Notes under the pieces: generated by a model
The model's database searches: none
What the model was told of the DNA's origin: nothing
Seen by the model: the letters and a program-made list of their open reading frames with translations, nothing else
Shown here: piece by piece, positions 1-5,237 of the stretch
Position numbering within the stretch: the stretch's first letter is position 1
Layout: each line of letters opens with the position of its first letter
Program-made: the position numbers and the translations under genes
Assembly: GCA_030616565.1 (NCBI GenBank)
Contig: JAUWXC010000019.1
Location: 1-9,767, forward strand
Source: Methanocellales archaeon
Lineage (GTDB): Archaea > Halobacteriota > UBA148 > JAUWXC01
Reading direction: 5' to 3'
Length of the DNA: 9,767 nt

Positions 1-1
1 C

Positions 2-220
2 GACGATTTGCAAGACTGGGCAATCGAATCAGGACATTCCACAGCCAAGGAGGCTGCAACGGTTGCATCCAAGGCGGGCGTGAAAGAGCTCGTGTTGGTT
101 CACATCAGCTCGCGCTATTCTGAAGACCCAACGCCATTATTAAAGGAGGCGAGGACTATCTTCAAGAACACATCCATTGCTAAGGAATTCGTGGAGATTG
201 TAGTACCATATCCGAAGTAG
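2..220 (+). CDS. rnz: Ribonuclease Z, C-terminal fragment (5' end outside window)
   Basis: This is the last 72 codons of a gene that begins before the window. Ribonuclease Z is a metallo-beta-lactamase-fold endonuclease that removes the 3' trailer from pre-tRNAs in the cytoplasm. The fragment shows the family's C-terminal signature: a GHST motif followed by an alanine-rich helix, then VKELVLVHISSRY and a VPYPK tail. The histidines of GHST and HIS match known conserved positions of the family. The frame is open to the window edge, so the TTG at position 8 is not treated as a start. It ends with TAG at 218-220. No gene partner can be judged on the upstream side. The assignment rests on the C-terminal motifs only, but they are distinctive. 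Confidence 0.88.
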   Translation, partial: DDLQDWAIESGHSTAKEAATVASKAGVKELVLVHISSRYSEDPTPLLKEARTIFKNTSIAKEFVEIVVPYPK

Positions 221-239
221 TAAAACGAAACTCGGAATC

Positions 240-247
240 TATAAATA
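240..247 (+). promoter_or_regulatory. Archaeal TATA box for the gene at 274
   Basis: The sequence TATAAATA lies 27-34 nt before the ATG at 274, in an AT-rich gap after the ribonuclease Z stop. The spacing places the transcription start at or within a few bases of the ATG, so the mRNA is probably leaderless or nearly so. No Shine-Dalgarno motif precedes this ATG, which agrees. This is inferred from spacing only. Confidence 0.6.
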
Positions 248-273
248 TGCACAATCCATAATCCATTTTTTAC

Positions 274-642
274 ATGGATGAATTTCAGGTGGAACTCGAT
301 CGGATTGGGCATGTAATCCTTCTCGACCCGCTGAGAATCCAGGAAACACTCAAAAGTGGAGGCTGCACATTCATCTCAGATAAGTTTTACAACAAGGGCA
401 TCTACAGGGTGAGAAACAAGCAGAGTGGGGCGCTTGAAAATTTTGCGATACGCATCTACAGGATAGAGGCAGCTACATATCAAGGTCGTGTTGATGAATT
501 GGGGACGGAATGCATTGATAAGTCTCTGTGGCGAAACGTTCAAGAAGGGGCGCCCGTCTTTTTTTACGCTTTCAAATTAGAGGACAAATTCGTCAAGGAT
601 ATGCCAAAGGAAGAGGCAGAAGCACTTTTGGCAAAGGCGTAG
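274..642 (+). CDS. Conserved-looking hypothetical protein, 122 aa
   Basis: I do not recognise this protein. It is 122 residues, soluble, with no signal peptide or membrane segment. The middle (about residues 30-105) alternates short hydrophobic strands with charged turns, as in IYRVRNK, FAIRIYRIEAATY and PVFFYAFKLEDKF, suggesting a small beta-rich fold. A short acidic/basic helix ends the protein (KEEAEALLAKA). It has two cysteines, C31 and C80, too far apart for a standard metal motif. The ATG at 274 is preceded by a well-placed TATA box and no Shine-Dalgarno, so the start fits a leaderless transcript. The stop lies 6 nt before the HAD phosphatase gene, so the two are probably co-transcribed. 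Its codon use looks normal for the window and no competing frame is better. The function is unknown. Confidence 0.75.
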   Translation: MDEFQVELDRIGHVILLDPLRIQETLKSGGCTFISDKFYNKGIYRVRNKQSGALENFAIRIYRIEAATYQGRVDELGTECIDKSLWRNVQEGAPVFFYAFKLEDKFVKDMPKEEAEALLAKA

Positions 643-648
643 TTTATC

Positions 649-1281
649 ATGCCCCGATACGAACTTGTTGCGTTCGATATGGATGGAACCCTTGTCAAGG
701 AAAGAAATTCTTGGGGGGCGCTGCACAGGCATTTTGGCACCATTGGGCGGGCGGCGGAAAATCTGAGAGAGTACGCAGGGGGTAAGATCAATTTCGCTGA
801 GTTTATGCAGAGGGACGTCGCCCTTTGGATTCCTTCTAGGCCCACGATGCAACAAATCACAGACGTGCTATCCAACTACGAGTTAATGCCTTATGCGGAT
901 CAAGTCATAAAAGAGCTCAAGAACAGGGGCGTAAAAACCGCCCTTATTACCGGTGGACTTAATGTTTTGGCCCAAAGCGTTGCAGGCAGGTTGGGAATAG
1001 AACACGTAATGGCGAACGATTTAGTCTGCGATGCAGGAGGATATCTGACCGGTGAAGAGATATTCAACGTTGACGTTGCTAGGAAGGATGAAGCTCTCTC
1101 TAATCTAATGCGGAAATTGCGCATACCTACTGCAAAATGTATCGCCGTGGGCGATAGCAAGTATGATATCACATTCTTGAGATGTGCCGGGTTGGGCATC
1201 GCCTTCAACCCTGATGCAGAGTTGACAAAACACGCATCCATCGTGGTGCACGACCTCAGGAACATCTTGAAATATGTGTGA
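649..1281 (+). CDS. HAD-superfamily phosphatase, SerB-like
   Basis: This is a 210-residue haloacid dehalogenase-fold phosphohydrolase. All four HAD motifs are visible: motif I FDMDGT with nucleophile D10 and acid D12, motif II ITGG with T101, motif III K146, and motif IV GDSKYD with D169 and D173. The insert between motifs I and II (about residues 20-75) is the right size for a C1 cap, as in phosphoserine phosphatase (SerB, about 210 residues). E18 and R55 sit about where SerB uses Glu and Arg to hold the serine substrate, though I cannot align them rigorously. A role in the last step of serine synthesis is therefore plausible; a different small phosphomonoester substrate is equally possible. 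The gene starts 6 nt after the preceding gene's stop, with no strong Shine-Dalgarno, suggesting co-transcription. The family call is secure; the substrate is not. Confidence 0.88.
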   Translation: MPRYELVAFDMDGTLVKERNSWGALHRHFGTIGRAAENLREYAGGKINFAEFMQRDVALWIPSRPTMQQITDVLSNYELMPYADQVIKELKNRGVKTALITGGLNVLAQSVAGRLGIEHVMANDLVCDAGGYLTGEEIFNVDVARKDEALSNLMRKLRIPTAKCIAVGDSKYDITFLRCAGLGIAFNPDAELTKHASIVVHDLRNILKYV

Positions 1282-1302
1282 GGTGTTGTGTGTTGTGCAA
1301 AT

Positions 1303-1310
1303 CTTTATAT
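1303..1310 (+). promoter_or_regulatory. Archaeal TATA box for the gene at 1357
   Basis: CTTTATAT lies 47-54 nt before the ATG at 1357. It predicts a transcription start near 1332 and a leader of about 25 nt carrying the G-run at 1348-1353 as a possible Shine-Dalgarno. A second, weaker candidate, CTATTAAT at 1329-1336, would instead place the start at the ATG itself. Confidence 0.5.
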
Positions 1311-1356
1311 CCTCCAACGGTGCAATTTCTATTAATTCTGCAGAAAAGGGGGGAAA

Positions 1357-1566
1357 ATGGGGATTTTATCCATACTGAGGCTCGCGGTGGAACTTGACAG
1401 GATCGTGGGCAGCGCATACGAGAAGGTGGCAGTGGCATTTCTCTGGTTTGTTCTGGGACCTGTCACGAAGCTGGATGAGAAGATGTACGAAGGCTATGCT
1501 AAGACGTCTGAACACTTTTTCCATACGAGCGAGGCTTTATTTCACTCACTGAGGCGACCCAACTGA
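1357..1566 (+). CDS. Small hypothetical protein, 69 aa, one hydrophobic segment
   Basis: I do not recognise this 69-residue protein. It has a short hydrophobic stretch at residues about 23-37 (VAVAFLWFVLGPV), rather short and flanked by charged helices, so it may be a peripheral or single-pass membrane protein. The C-terminal part is rich in aromatic and histidine residues (EHFFHTSEALFHSL). The ATG at 1357 is preceded by a run of six G at 1348-1353 only 3 nt away, and by a TATA box further up. The gene stands alone between the HAD phosphatase and a micro-gene, with its own promoter. It has no good competitor in the other frames. It is likely a real gene, but the function cannot be stated. Confidence 0.6.
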   Translation: MGILSILRLAVELDRIVGSAYEKVAVAFLWFVLGPVTKLDEKMYEGYAKTSEHFFHTSEALFHSLRRPN

Positions 1567-1574
1567 TTTATTTA
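1567..1574 (+). promoter_or_regulatory. TATA box for the micro-gene at 1595
   Basis: TTTATTTA begins immediately after the stop of the preceding gene and is centred about 24.5 nt before the ATG at 1595. That is the spacing expected for a leaderless transcript starting at this ATG. A second AT-rich element, TTTATATA at 1585-1592, is too close to serve that ATG. Confidence 0.5.
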
Positions 1575-1594
1575 AGAAAGGCTTTTTATATATC

Positions 1595-1708
1595 ATGAGA
1601 CTGGAACCCATCAAAGAGCTAAAAGAGATGCTCGAATCCTGGAAGAAGCCCAAGACGATCAAAAAGAAGGAAAAAGAGGAAGAAGAGAAAGAAGAAAAAT
1701 CAGGATGA
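1595..1708 (+). CDS. Micro-protein, 37 aa, Lys/Glu-rich tail
   Basis: A 37-codon open frame starts at ATG 1595 and stops at TGA 1706-1708. The N-terminal half reads MRLEPIKELKEMLESWKKPK, which could form an amphipathic helix. The C-terminal half is almost purely lysine and glutamate, ending in SG. The support is a TATA box at leaderless spacing before the ATG and the absence of any other gene in this interval. The Lys/Glu tail also makes a Phe/Ser-rich open frame on the opposite strand, which I read as a shadow. I do not recognise the sequence. Low-complexity charged tails can arise by chance in A/G-rich DNA, so confidence is moderate to low. Confidence 0.45.
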   Translation: MRLEPIKELKEMLESWKKPKTIKKKEKEEEEKEEKSG

Positions 1709-1750
1709 TGCCCGAGTTTTATTGAGCGACCAGGGGCAAACAAGGATAAT

Positions 1751-1778
1751 ATTTATATATACGATGGTATTTATATAA
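1751..1778 (+). promoter_or_regulatory. Duplicated TATA element upstream of the small membrane protein gene
   Basis: The 9-base element ATTTATATA occurs twice, at 1751-1759 and 1769-1777, exactly 18 nt apart. The downstream copy is centred about 24 nt before the ATG at 1798, the leaderless spacing. The upstream copy would start transcription near 1781 and give a leader of about 55 nt to the alternative ATG at 1837. The two copies may be alternative promoters. Confidence 0.55.
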
Positions 1779-1797
1779 ATGATAGATATATTGAAGA

Positions 1798-2019
1798 ATG
1801 TATTGTAAGAATACAGAATGGTGGTCGGGTGGTGTTATGGAGACAATCCTAAAACTTATGTACTATTCGCACGCAGCTTCTCTTTTCGCGTCTATCCTTT
1901 TCATTACAGGAGCTACGTTTGCGGTCTGGGGCTGGTTTGGATCGTTTGCAGCATCCTTGGTCTGTCTATCATTTATCGCCCTATGTTCTTACTATCTCGT
2001 ATTCATAGAGAAAGAATGA
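1798..2019 (+). CDS. Small two-helix membrane protein, 73 aa, hypothetical
   Basis: This is a 73-residue protein with two predicted membrane helices, about residues 25-45 (HAASLFASILFITGATFAV) and 49-70 (FAASLVCLSFIALCSYYLVF), joined by a short WGWFG turn and ending in the charged tail IEKE. The start at 1798 fits a leaderless mRNA from the TATA element at 1770-1778. An internal ATG at 1837 (codon 14) is preceded by a GGGTGGTG stretch and would give a 60-residue protein without the tryptophan-rich head; both are possible. The gene precedes the cation permease pair by about 70 nt, but that pair has its own TATA box, so a shared function is only a guess. I do not recognise the family. Confidence 0.6.
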   Translation: MYCKNTEWWSGGVMETILKLMYYSHAASLFASILFITGATFAVWGWFGSFAASLVCLSFIALCSYYLVFIEKE

Positions 2020-2030
2020 CCTCGCTTTTG

Positions 2031-2049
2031 AATCTGTTCACCTCTTTTT
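2031..2049 (+). terminator. Possible T-rich terminator after the small membrane protein gene
   Basis: Two T-runs, TTTT at 2034-2037 and TTTTT at 2045-2049, lie just after the stop at 2019 and before the next TATA box. Archaeal termination often uses such T-tracts. No hairpin is evident, so this is tentative. Confidence 0.3.
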
Positions 2050-2057
2050 CAAATCAC

Positions 2058-2065
2058 TTAAATAA
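2058..2065 (+). promoter_or_regulatory. TATA box for the cation permease genes
   Basis: TTAAATAA is centred about 27.5 nt before the ATG at 2089, so transcription probably begins at or next to that ATG. No Shine-Dalgarno is present upstream, consistent with a leaderless mRNA for the first permease gene. Confidence 0.55.
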
Positions 2066-2088
2066 GAAATGGGCGATACAAACCATAG

Positions 2089-2688
2089 ATGGCGGATAAA
2101 GAGCAAGGGGCGAAATATTTAGAAGAGTATGGTAGCGTGCGTTTTATCATCAAACAGTCCTCTCTGCCACTCCTGGTATGCATCATATCTGGTCTGTTCG
2201 CTGGTGTCGTTCTCGGAAGCATGGAGGATGCGCTGAGCGCTCTTCCAGGCCTGCTCGTGTTAATCCCGCCGTTGTTGGGCATGCGGGGCAGCATAGCTGG
2301 TGCATTCGGCTCTAGGCTTGGGTCTGCTTTACATCAAGGTCTCATCAAGCCGGAGTTGAGGGGGGACGAAAACCTTGTACACAGCGTTATAGCGTCGCTG
2401 GGAGAAGGGGCGGCAATGGCAGTTGTGATCGCGTTTCTCGCTTATGCCATGACGCTGGCGCTTGGTAGGGAGTGCATTGGCATAGTTTCTCTGGCAGCAG
2501 TATCTCTGACGGTTTGGGCGCTATCAGCGTTCATACTAATCGGTTTGGTTATGGTATTTGCATTCACGGTATTCAAGCACGGGATCGATCCCGATAACGT
2601 CATGGGGCCAATGGTGACCTCTGCCGGAGACGTACTTACGGTGCTCGCGCTCTTCATAGCGGTAAGAATTGTCATGGGGGTGATGTAG
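2089..2688 (+). CDS. MgtE/SLC41-type divalent cation permease, half-size subunit A
   Basis: This 199-residue integral membrane protein matches the membrane domain of the MgtE/SLC41 family of Mg2+ and related cation transporters. Hydrophobic segments lie at about residues 24-44, 51-64, 100-123, 130-160 and 180-198. Two family signatures are visible: PGLLVLIPPLLGMRG followed by GAFGSRLGSALHQG (residues 53-84), and GIDPDNVMGPMVTSAGD (residues 165-181), whose acidic residues (D167, D169, D181) suit a cation path. Bacterial MgtE is about 450 residues and has N-terminal and CBS domains in front; they are absent here, so only the pore part remains. The next gene encodes a paralogous half, and the two probably form a heterodimer. 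In the first signature this subunit has MRG where the partner has the more canonical MGGN. Cation specificity is inferred from the family only. Confidence 0.87.
   Translation: MADKEQGAKYLEEYGSVRFIIKQSSLPLLVCIISGLFAGVVLGSMEDALSALPGLLVLIPPLLGMRGSIAGAFGSRLGSALHQGLIKPELRGDENLVHSVIASLGEGAAMAVVIAFLAYAMTLALGRECIGIVSLAAVSLTVWALSAFILIGLVMVFAFTVFKHGIDPDNVMGPMVTSAGDVLTVLALFIAVRIVMGVM
2676..2684 (+). promoter_or_regulatory. Strong Shine-Dalgarno deciding a TTG start
   Basis: GGGGGTGAT overlaps the last codons of the first permease gene. Its GGTGAT part matches the archaeal 16S rRNA 3' end well and lies 6 nt before TTG at 2691. It supports TTG as the start of the second permease and suggests translational coupling across a gap of two bases. 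Confidence 0.7.
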
Positions 2689-2690
2689 GT

Positions 2691-3257
2691 TTGGCGCCCC
2701 AAGTGAAAAGGTACAATGCCATAAAAATCATGAAAACCGCACTCCCCCTGCTCACGTTTTGTGCCATTCTCGGAATTTTGTCTGGGCTGGTCCTCGACAC
2801 CTTCAAGAACATCCTGTTCACGTTCCCTGGATTGTTCGTGTTAATCCCAGTCACGATAGGTATGGGTGGAAATCTGGGCGCCATACTCAGCTCTCGGATT
2901 ACGTCAGCCCTTCACCTTGGTGTTATCAGCCTCACACCAACCGACCCTGTGCTGAGAAGTAGCGTGCTTGGCGTTTCTATCAATGGTATACTTTCATTCT
3001 TTACGATCGGAATTTTAGGGCATTTGTTCTGTGTTTTAATGGGTTTTGAGAGCGTCGGTCTGGTTAAAATGATTCTGATATCTTCCATATCTGGAGTTCT
3101 ACTCATCTTAATTGTCATCATCACAACGATCCTGGCTGCATTTCTTTCGTACAGAAAAGGCATAGACCCTGACGATACGACGATTCCCATAGTTACCAGT
3201 GTTTGTGATGTGTTTGGCATCCTGATATTGTTTGTCGTCATCATGGCGGTGTTATGA
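2691..3257 (+). CDS. MgtE/SLC41-type divalent cation permease, half-size subunit B
   Basis: This 188-residue paralogue of the preceding gene also consists only of the MgtE/SLC41 membrane domain. It shows PGLFVLIPVTIGMGGNLGA with the canonical GGN (residues 59-61) followed by SSRITSALHLG, and GIDPDDTTIPIVTSVCD (residues 157-173) with acidic residues D159, D161, D162 and D173. Hydrophobic segments lie at about residues 18-34, 44-58, 92-117, 122-152 and 174-187. The start is TTG at 2691, chosen because GGGGGTGAT lies 6 nt upstream; the next in-frame ATG, at 2730, would cut into the region before the first helix. Only two bases separate it from the first permease gene, so the products are probably made together and assemble. 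Mg2+ is the likeliest substrate, but Co2+, Zn2+ or another cation cannot be excluded. Confidence 0.87.
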   Translation: MAPQVKRYNAIKIMKTALPLLTFCAILGILSGLVLDTFKNILFTFPGLFVLIPVTIGMGGNLGAILSSRITSALHLGVISLTPTDPVLRSSVLGVSINGILSFFTIGILGHLFCVLMGFESVGLVKMILISSISGVLLILIVIITTILAAFLSYRKGIDPDDTTIPIVTSVCDVFGILILFVVIMAVL

Positions 3258-3271
3258 ATTGGAGAAAAGCA

Positions 3272-3279
3272 TTTATTAA
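3272..3279 (+). promoter_or_regulatory. TATA box for the PhoU/TrkA_C gene
   Basis: TTTATTAA lies between the second permease gene and the PhoU/TrkA_C gene. It is centred about 27.5 nt before the ATG at 3303 but only about 12.5 nt before the ATG at 3288, so it favours 3303 as a leaderless start. It suggests the regulator gene can be transcribed apart from the permeases. Confidence 0.55.
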
Positions 3280-3302
3280 TCCAGCGAATGATTGGGATTG
3301 GT

Positions 3303-4496
3303 ATGACTGAAGAAATCGAATATGAACCGCGGGGCATGAAAAACCTTCTGAAGAATATGAAGGATATCTCCGAGTTGATGGTGGACCTGGCGTATTCGGC
3401 TGTTCTGTATGATGACAAGGACATCGCCGAAGAAGTGCTTCGGCTTGAGGAGGAGATGGACGTTCTGAGCTATCATGCACGCGTAGCGGCGCTGCTTGGC
3501 GCCAGGCGCATAGAGGAGGCAGAAGAGCTCTCTGGCGTGTTGCAGATCGCATCTGCGGCTGAAAAAATATCCAATGCAGCGGGAGACATTGCCAACATCG
3601 TGCTCAGGGAATTGGGGCTCCCTCCCGAGTTGAAAATTGCGATCCCAGGTGCAGAGGAAACTGTCACACGCGTCAGGGTTGGCGAAAAATCCCCCCTCGC
3701 AGGAAAAACCTTGGGTGAGTTAAAACTGGAAACAAAGACAGGTATGGTGGTCATAACAATCAGACGTAACGCGGAGTGGATATATGACCCTAATAAAAAG
3801 ACGGCCATAGAGGCAGGCGACGTTCTATTTGCCAATGGACCGGATGAAGGAGTGGCGAAGCTGTATAAATTGGCTACCGGGGAGAAATATGAGTTCAAGC
3901 CCCCTAAGAAGGGGAGACTGCTGAGCGACTTAGCAAAAGCCGTAGACGTCATCATCGAGATGAAAAATCTATCAGAACTGGCGGTCGGGCTTGCTTATTC
4001 CGCCCTACTTTTTTACAGCGAGGAGATCGCGCACGAGGTGGAGATACTAGAGGTCCAGATGGACGAGATGAAGTATGAGTTAGAGCACTGGGTATTAGAG
4101 GCATCAAAGCATGTCGATGACGTGAACAGTCTGAGAGGGTTATTGCATCTTGCGGCCTCCTCAGAGGTCATTTCAGATGCGGCTGACGAGGTCGCGGATG
4201 TCGTGCTGAGGGATATCGAACTCCATCCTGTATTCATGCTCGCGATCAAGGAGTCAGGCGAGGTCATTGCCAAAATAGAGGTAGTGGAGGGCGCCAAAGT
4301 CGATGGAAAGACGTTGAAGGCGCTGCACCTGGAAACAGAAACCGGCACGTTCGTTCTGGCTATTAGGCGGGCGGATAAATGGATATATCATCCGGGTGGA
4401 AAAACCGTCATTAAGGCGGGAGATTTGGTCATCGCCAGAGGACCGCGCAATGGTGAGAAGCGGTTGGCTGAACTCTGTTCATCAAAGTCGTCTTAG
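3303..4496 (+). CDS. Duplicated PhoU-TrkA_C protein, probable regulator of cation transport
   Basis: This 397-residue soluble protein is built from two copies of a PhoU-like helical domain followed by a TrkA_C (RCK_C) domain: PhoU at about 12-105 and 212-305, TrkA_C at about 118-190 and 318-392. The repeats align clearly: SELMVDLAYSAVLY with SELAVGLAYSALLF, and KTLGELKLETKTG with KTLKALHLETETG. TrkA_C domains bind small ligands in ion channels and transporters (some bind c-di-AMP), and PhoU domains act in regulatory contacts. Archaeal relatives are often found beside half-size MgtE-like permeases, as here. The likely job is cytoplasmic ligand sensing and gating for the permease pair. There is no membrane segment, so it is not itself a channel. 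An ATG at 3288 would add five residues, but TATA spacing favours 3303. The 3' end overlaps the convergent neighbour by 15 nt. Confidence 0.85.
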   Translation: MTEEIEYEPRGMKNLLKNMKDISELMVDLAYSAVLYDDKDIAEEVLRLEEEMDVLSYHARVAALLGARRIEEAEELSGVLQIASAAEKISNAAGDIANIVLRELGLPPELKIAIPGAEETVTRVRVGEKSPLAGKTLGELKLETKTGMVVITIRRNAEWIYDPNKKTAIEAGDVLFANGPDEGVAKLYKLATGEKYEFKPPKKGRLLSDLAKAVDVIIEMKNLSELAVGLAYSALLFYSEEIAHEVEILEVQMDEMKYELEHWVLEASKHVDDVNSLRGLLHLAASSEVISDAADEVADVVLRDIELHPVFMLAIKESGEVIAKIEVVEGAKVDGKTLKALHLETETGTFVLAIRRADKWIYHPGGKTVIKAGDLVIARGPRNGEKRLAELCSSKSS

Positions 4497-5237
4497 GTAT
4501 CCCAGGCTTTCCTCTCCTTCTTCCAGGGTTCTGGCCTCGACGACAAACCTGCCTTTGTGGTCTTTTAATTCTTTCATCACCGCTTTCCAATCTATCATAC
4601 CGCGCCCAAGCGGAAGATGGTCATCTTTCTTACCAAGATTATCGTGCAGGTGAACGTGTTCTGCATTCAATTTCAAAAAGGCATCCAGTTTATCGACGAG
4701 GTTGGCGTGCCCTATGTCGAGGGCGATGCCAACGTTCTCCCTGTTCACATTCTCTACCATGCCGGTCAGCTCTTCTGGAAACTTGCCGAACAAAAATCCG
4801 ATGTCTGGCATGTTCTCCACGCACACCATGATATCATATTCCTTCGCAATGTCGCACAGTTTTTGTATGCCTGTGATGTTCTGCTTCCATGCCTTGTCAG
4901 GCAATTCTGCTCCCAGGGGCGAGAGATGCCCTGGATGTACGACCACCAGATCTGTGAGTCCTCCTACAGACCGTATGGCTCTGCTCATCTGCCTTATCGT
5001 CTCATCCCATATTCCCTGATTTAGACTCGCGAGATTTAAATCAGAAAATGGAAGATGTGCCGTGAACTCCAGATTTGTGGCCTCCTGCACTTCCTGGATT
5101 TTTTTGCGCATCTCCTCTGTGAGTCTCTGTCTGCCCTCTCCAACGATCTCCCAGCCGCTGAATCCGCTCTCTTCTAGCTCATACACCCACTCAAATGGGT
5201 TGTTGCTCGTAGCCAGGGAGGAAAAACTAATCCTCAT
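4482..5237 (-). CDS. Xylose isomerase-like TIM-barrel protein (sugar isomerase/epimerase or endonuclease IV superfamily)
   Basis: This 251-residue single-domain TIM barrel carries the metal-site pattern of the xylose isomerase-like/AP endonuclease superfamily. Strand ends bear TAHLPF (H61), VVVHPGH (H101), VCVENMP (E141), ALDIGHAN (D174, H177), HVHLHDN (H196, H198), DDHLPLGRG (H207) and VVEAR (E234). Such proteins use divalent metals to isomerise or epimerise sugars or to cut DNA at abasic sites. The LGRG after DDHLP is common in the isomerase-like branch (COG1082 type), so a sugar or polyol derivative is the likelier substrate; it cannot be named. The ATG at 5237 has GTGAGGT at 5243-5249, spaced 6 nt. 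It overlaps the preceding UPF0201 gene by 11 nt and is the last gene of the - strand run. Its stop lies inside the end of the convergent PhoU/TrkA_C gene. Confidence 0.85.
   Translation of the reverse strand: MRISFSSLATSNNPFEWVYELEESGFSGWEIVGEGRQRLTEEMRKKIQEVQEATNLEFTAHLPFSDLNLASLNQGIWDETIRQMSRAIRSVGGLTDLVVVHPGHLSPLGAELPDKAWKQNITGIQKLCDIAKEYDIMVCVENMPDIGFLFGKFPEELTGMVENVNRENVGIALDIGHANLVDKLDAFLKLNAEHVHLHDNLGKKDDHLPLGRGMIDWKAVMKELKDHKGRFVVEARTLEEGEESLGYLRRL

Noticed and set aside
1280..1298. GT-rich direct repeat (TGTTGTG twice) after the HAD phosphatase
   Set aside because: It is too short and simple to support a repeat element or regulatory site.
1546..1743. A Phe/Ser-rich frame on the - strand
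   Set aside because: It is the complement of the Lys/Glu-rich tail of the micro-gene, so its Phe/Ser bias is explained by that sequence.
1818..2099. A 93-codon + strand frame overlapping the small membrane protein
   Set aside because: The other frame gives two clean membrane helices and a TATA-phased start; this one runs through the next promoter and has no coherent pattern.
2912..3424. A 170-codon open frame on the - strand crossing the second permease and the PhoU/TrkA_C gene
   Set aside because: It spans the gap between two clear + strand genes, and its composition is that of antisense to hydrophobic codons.
3473..3955. A 160-codon open frame on the - strand inside the PhoU/TrkA_C gene
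   Set aside because: It is Ser/Ala-rich and antisense to a repeated, family-matching protein; no start signal or motif.
3288..4496. A potassium channel, as this protein family is sometimes labelled
   Set aside because: There is no membrane-spanning segment or selectivity-filter motif; only PhoU-like and TrkA_C domains are present.
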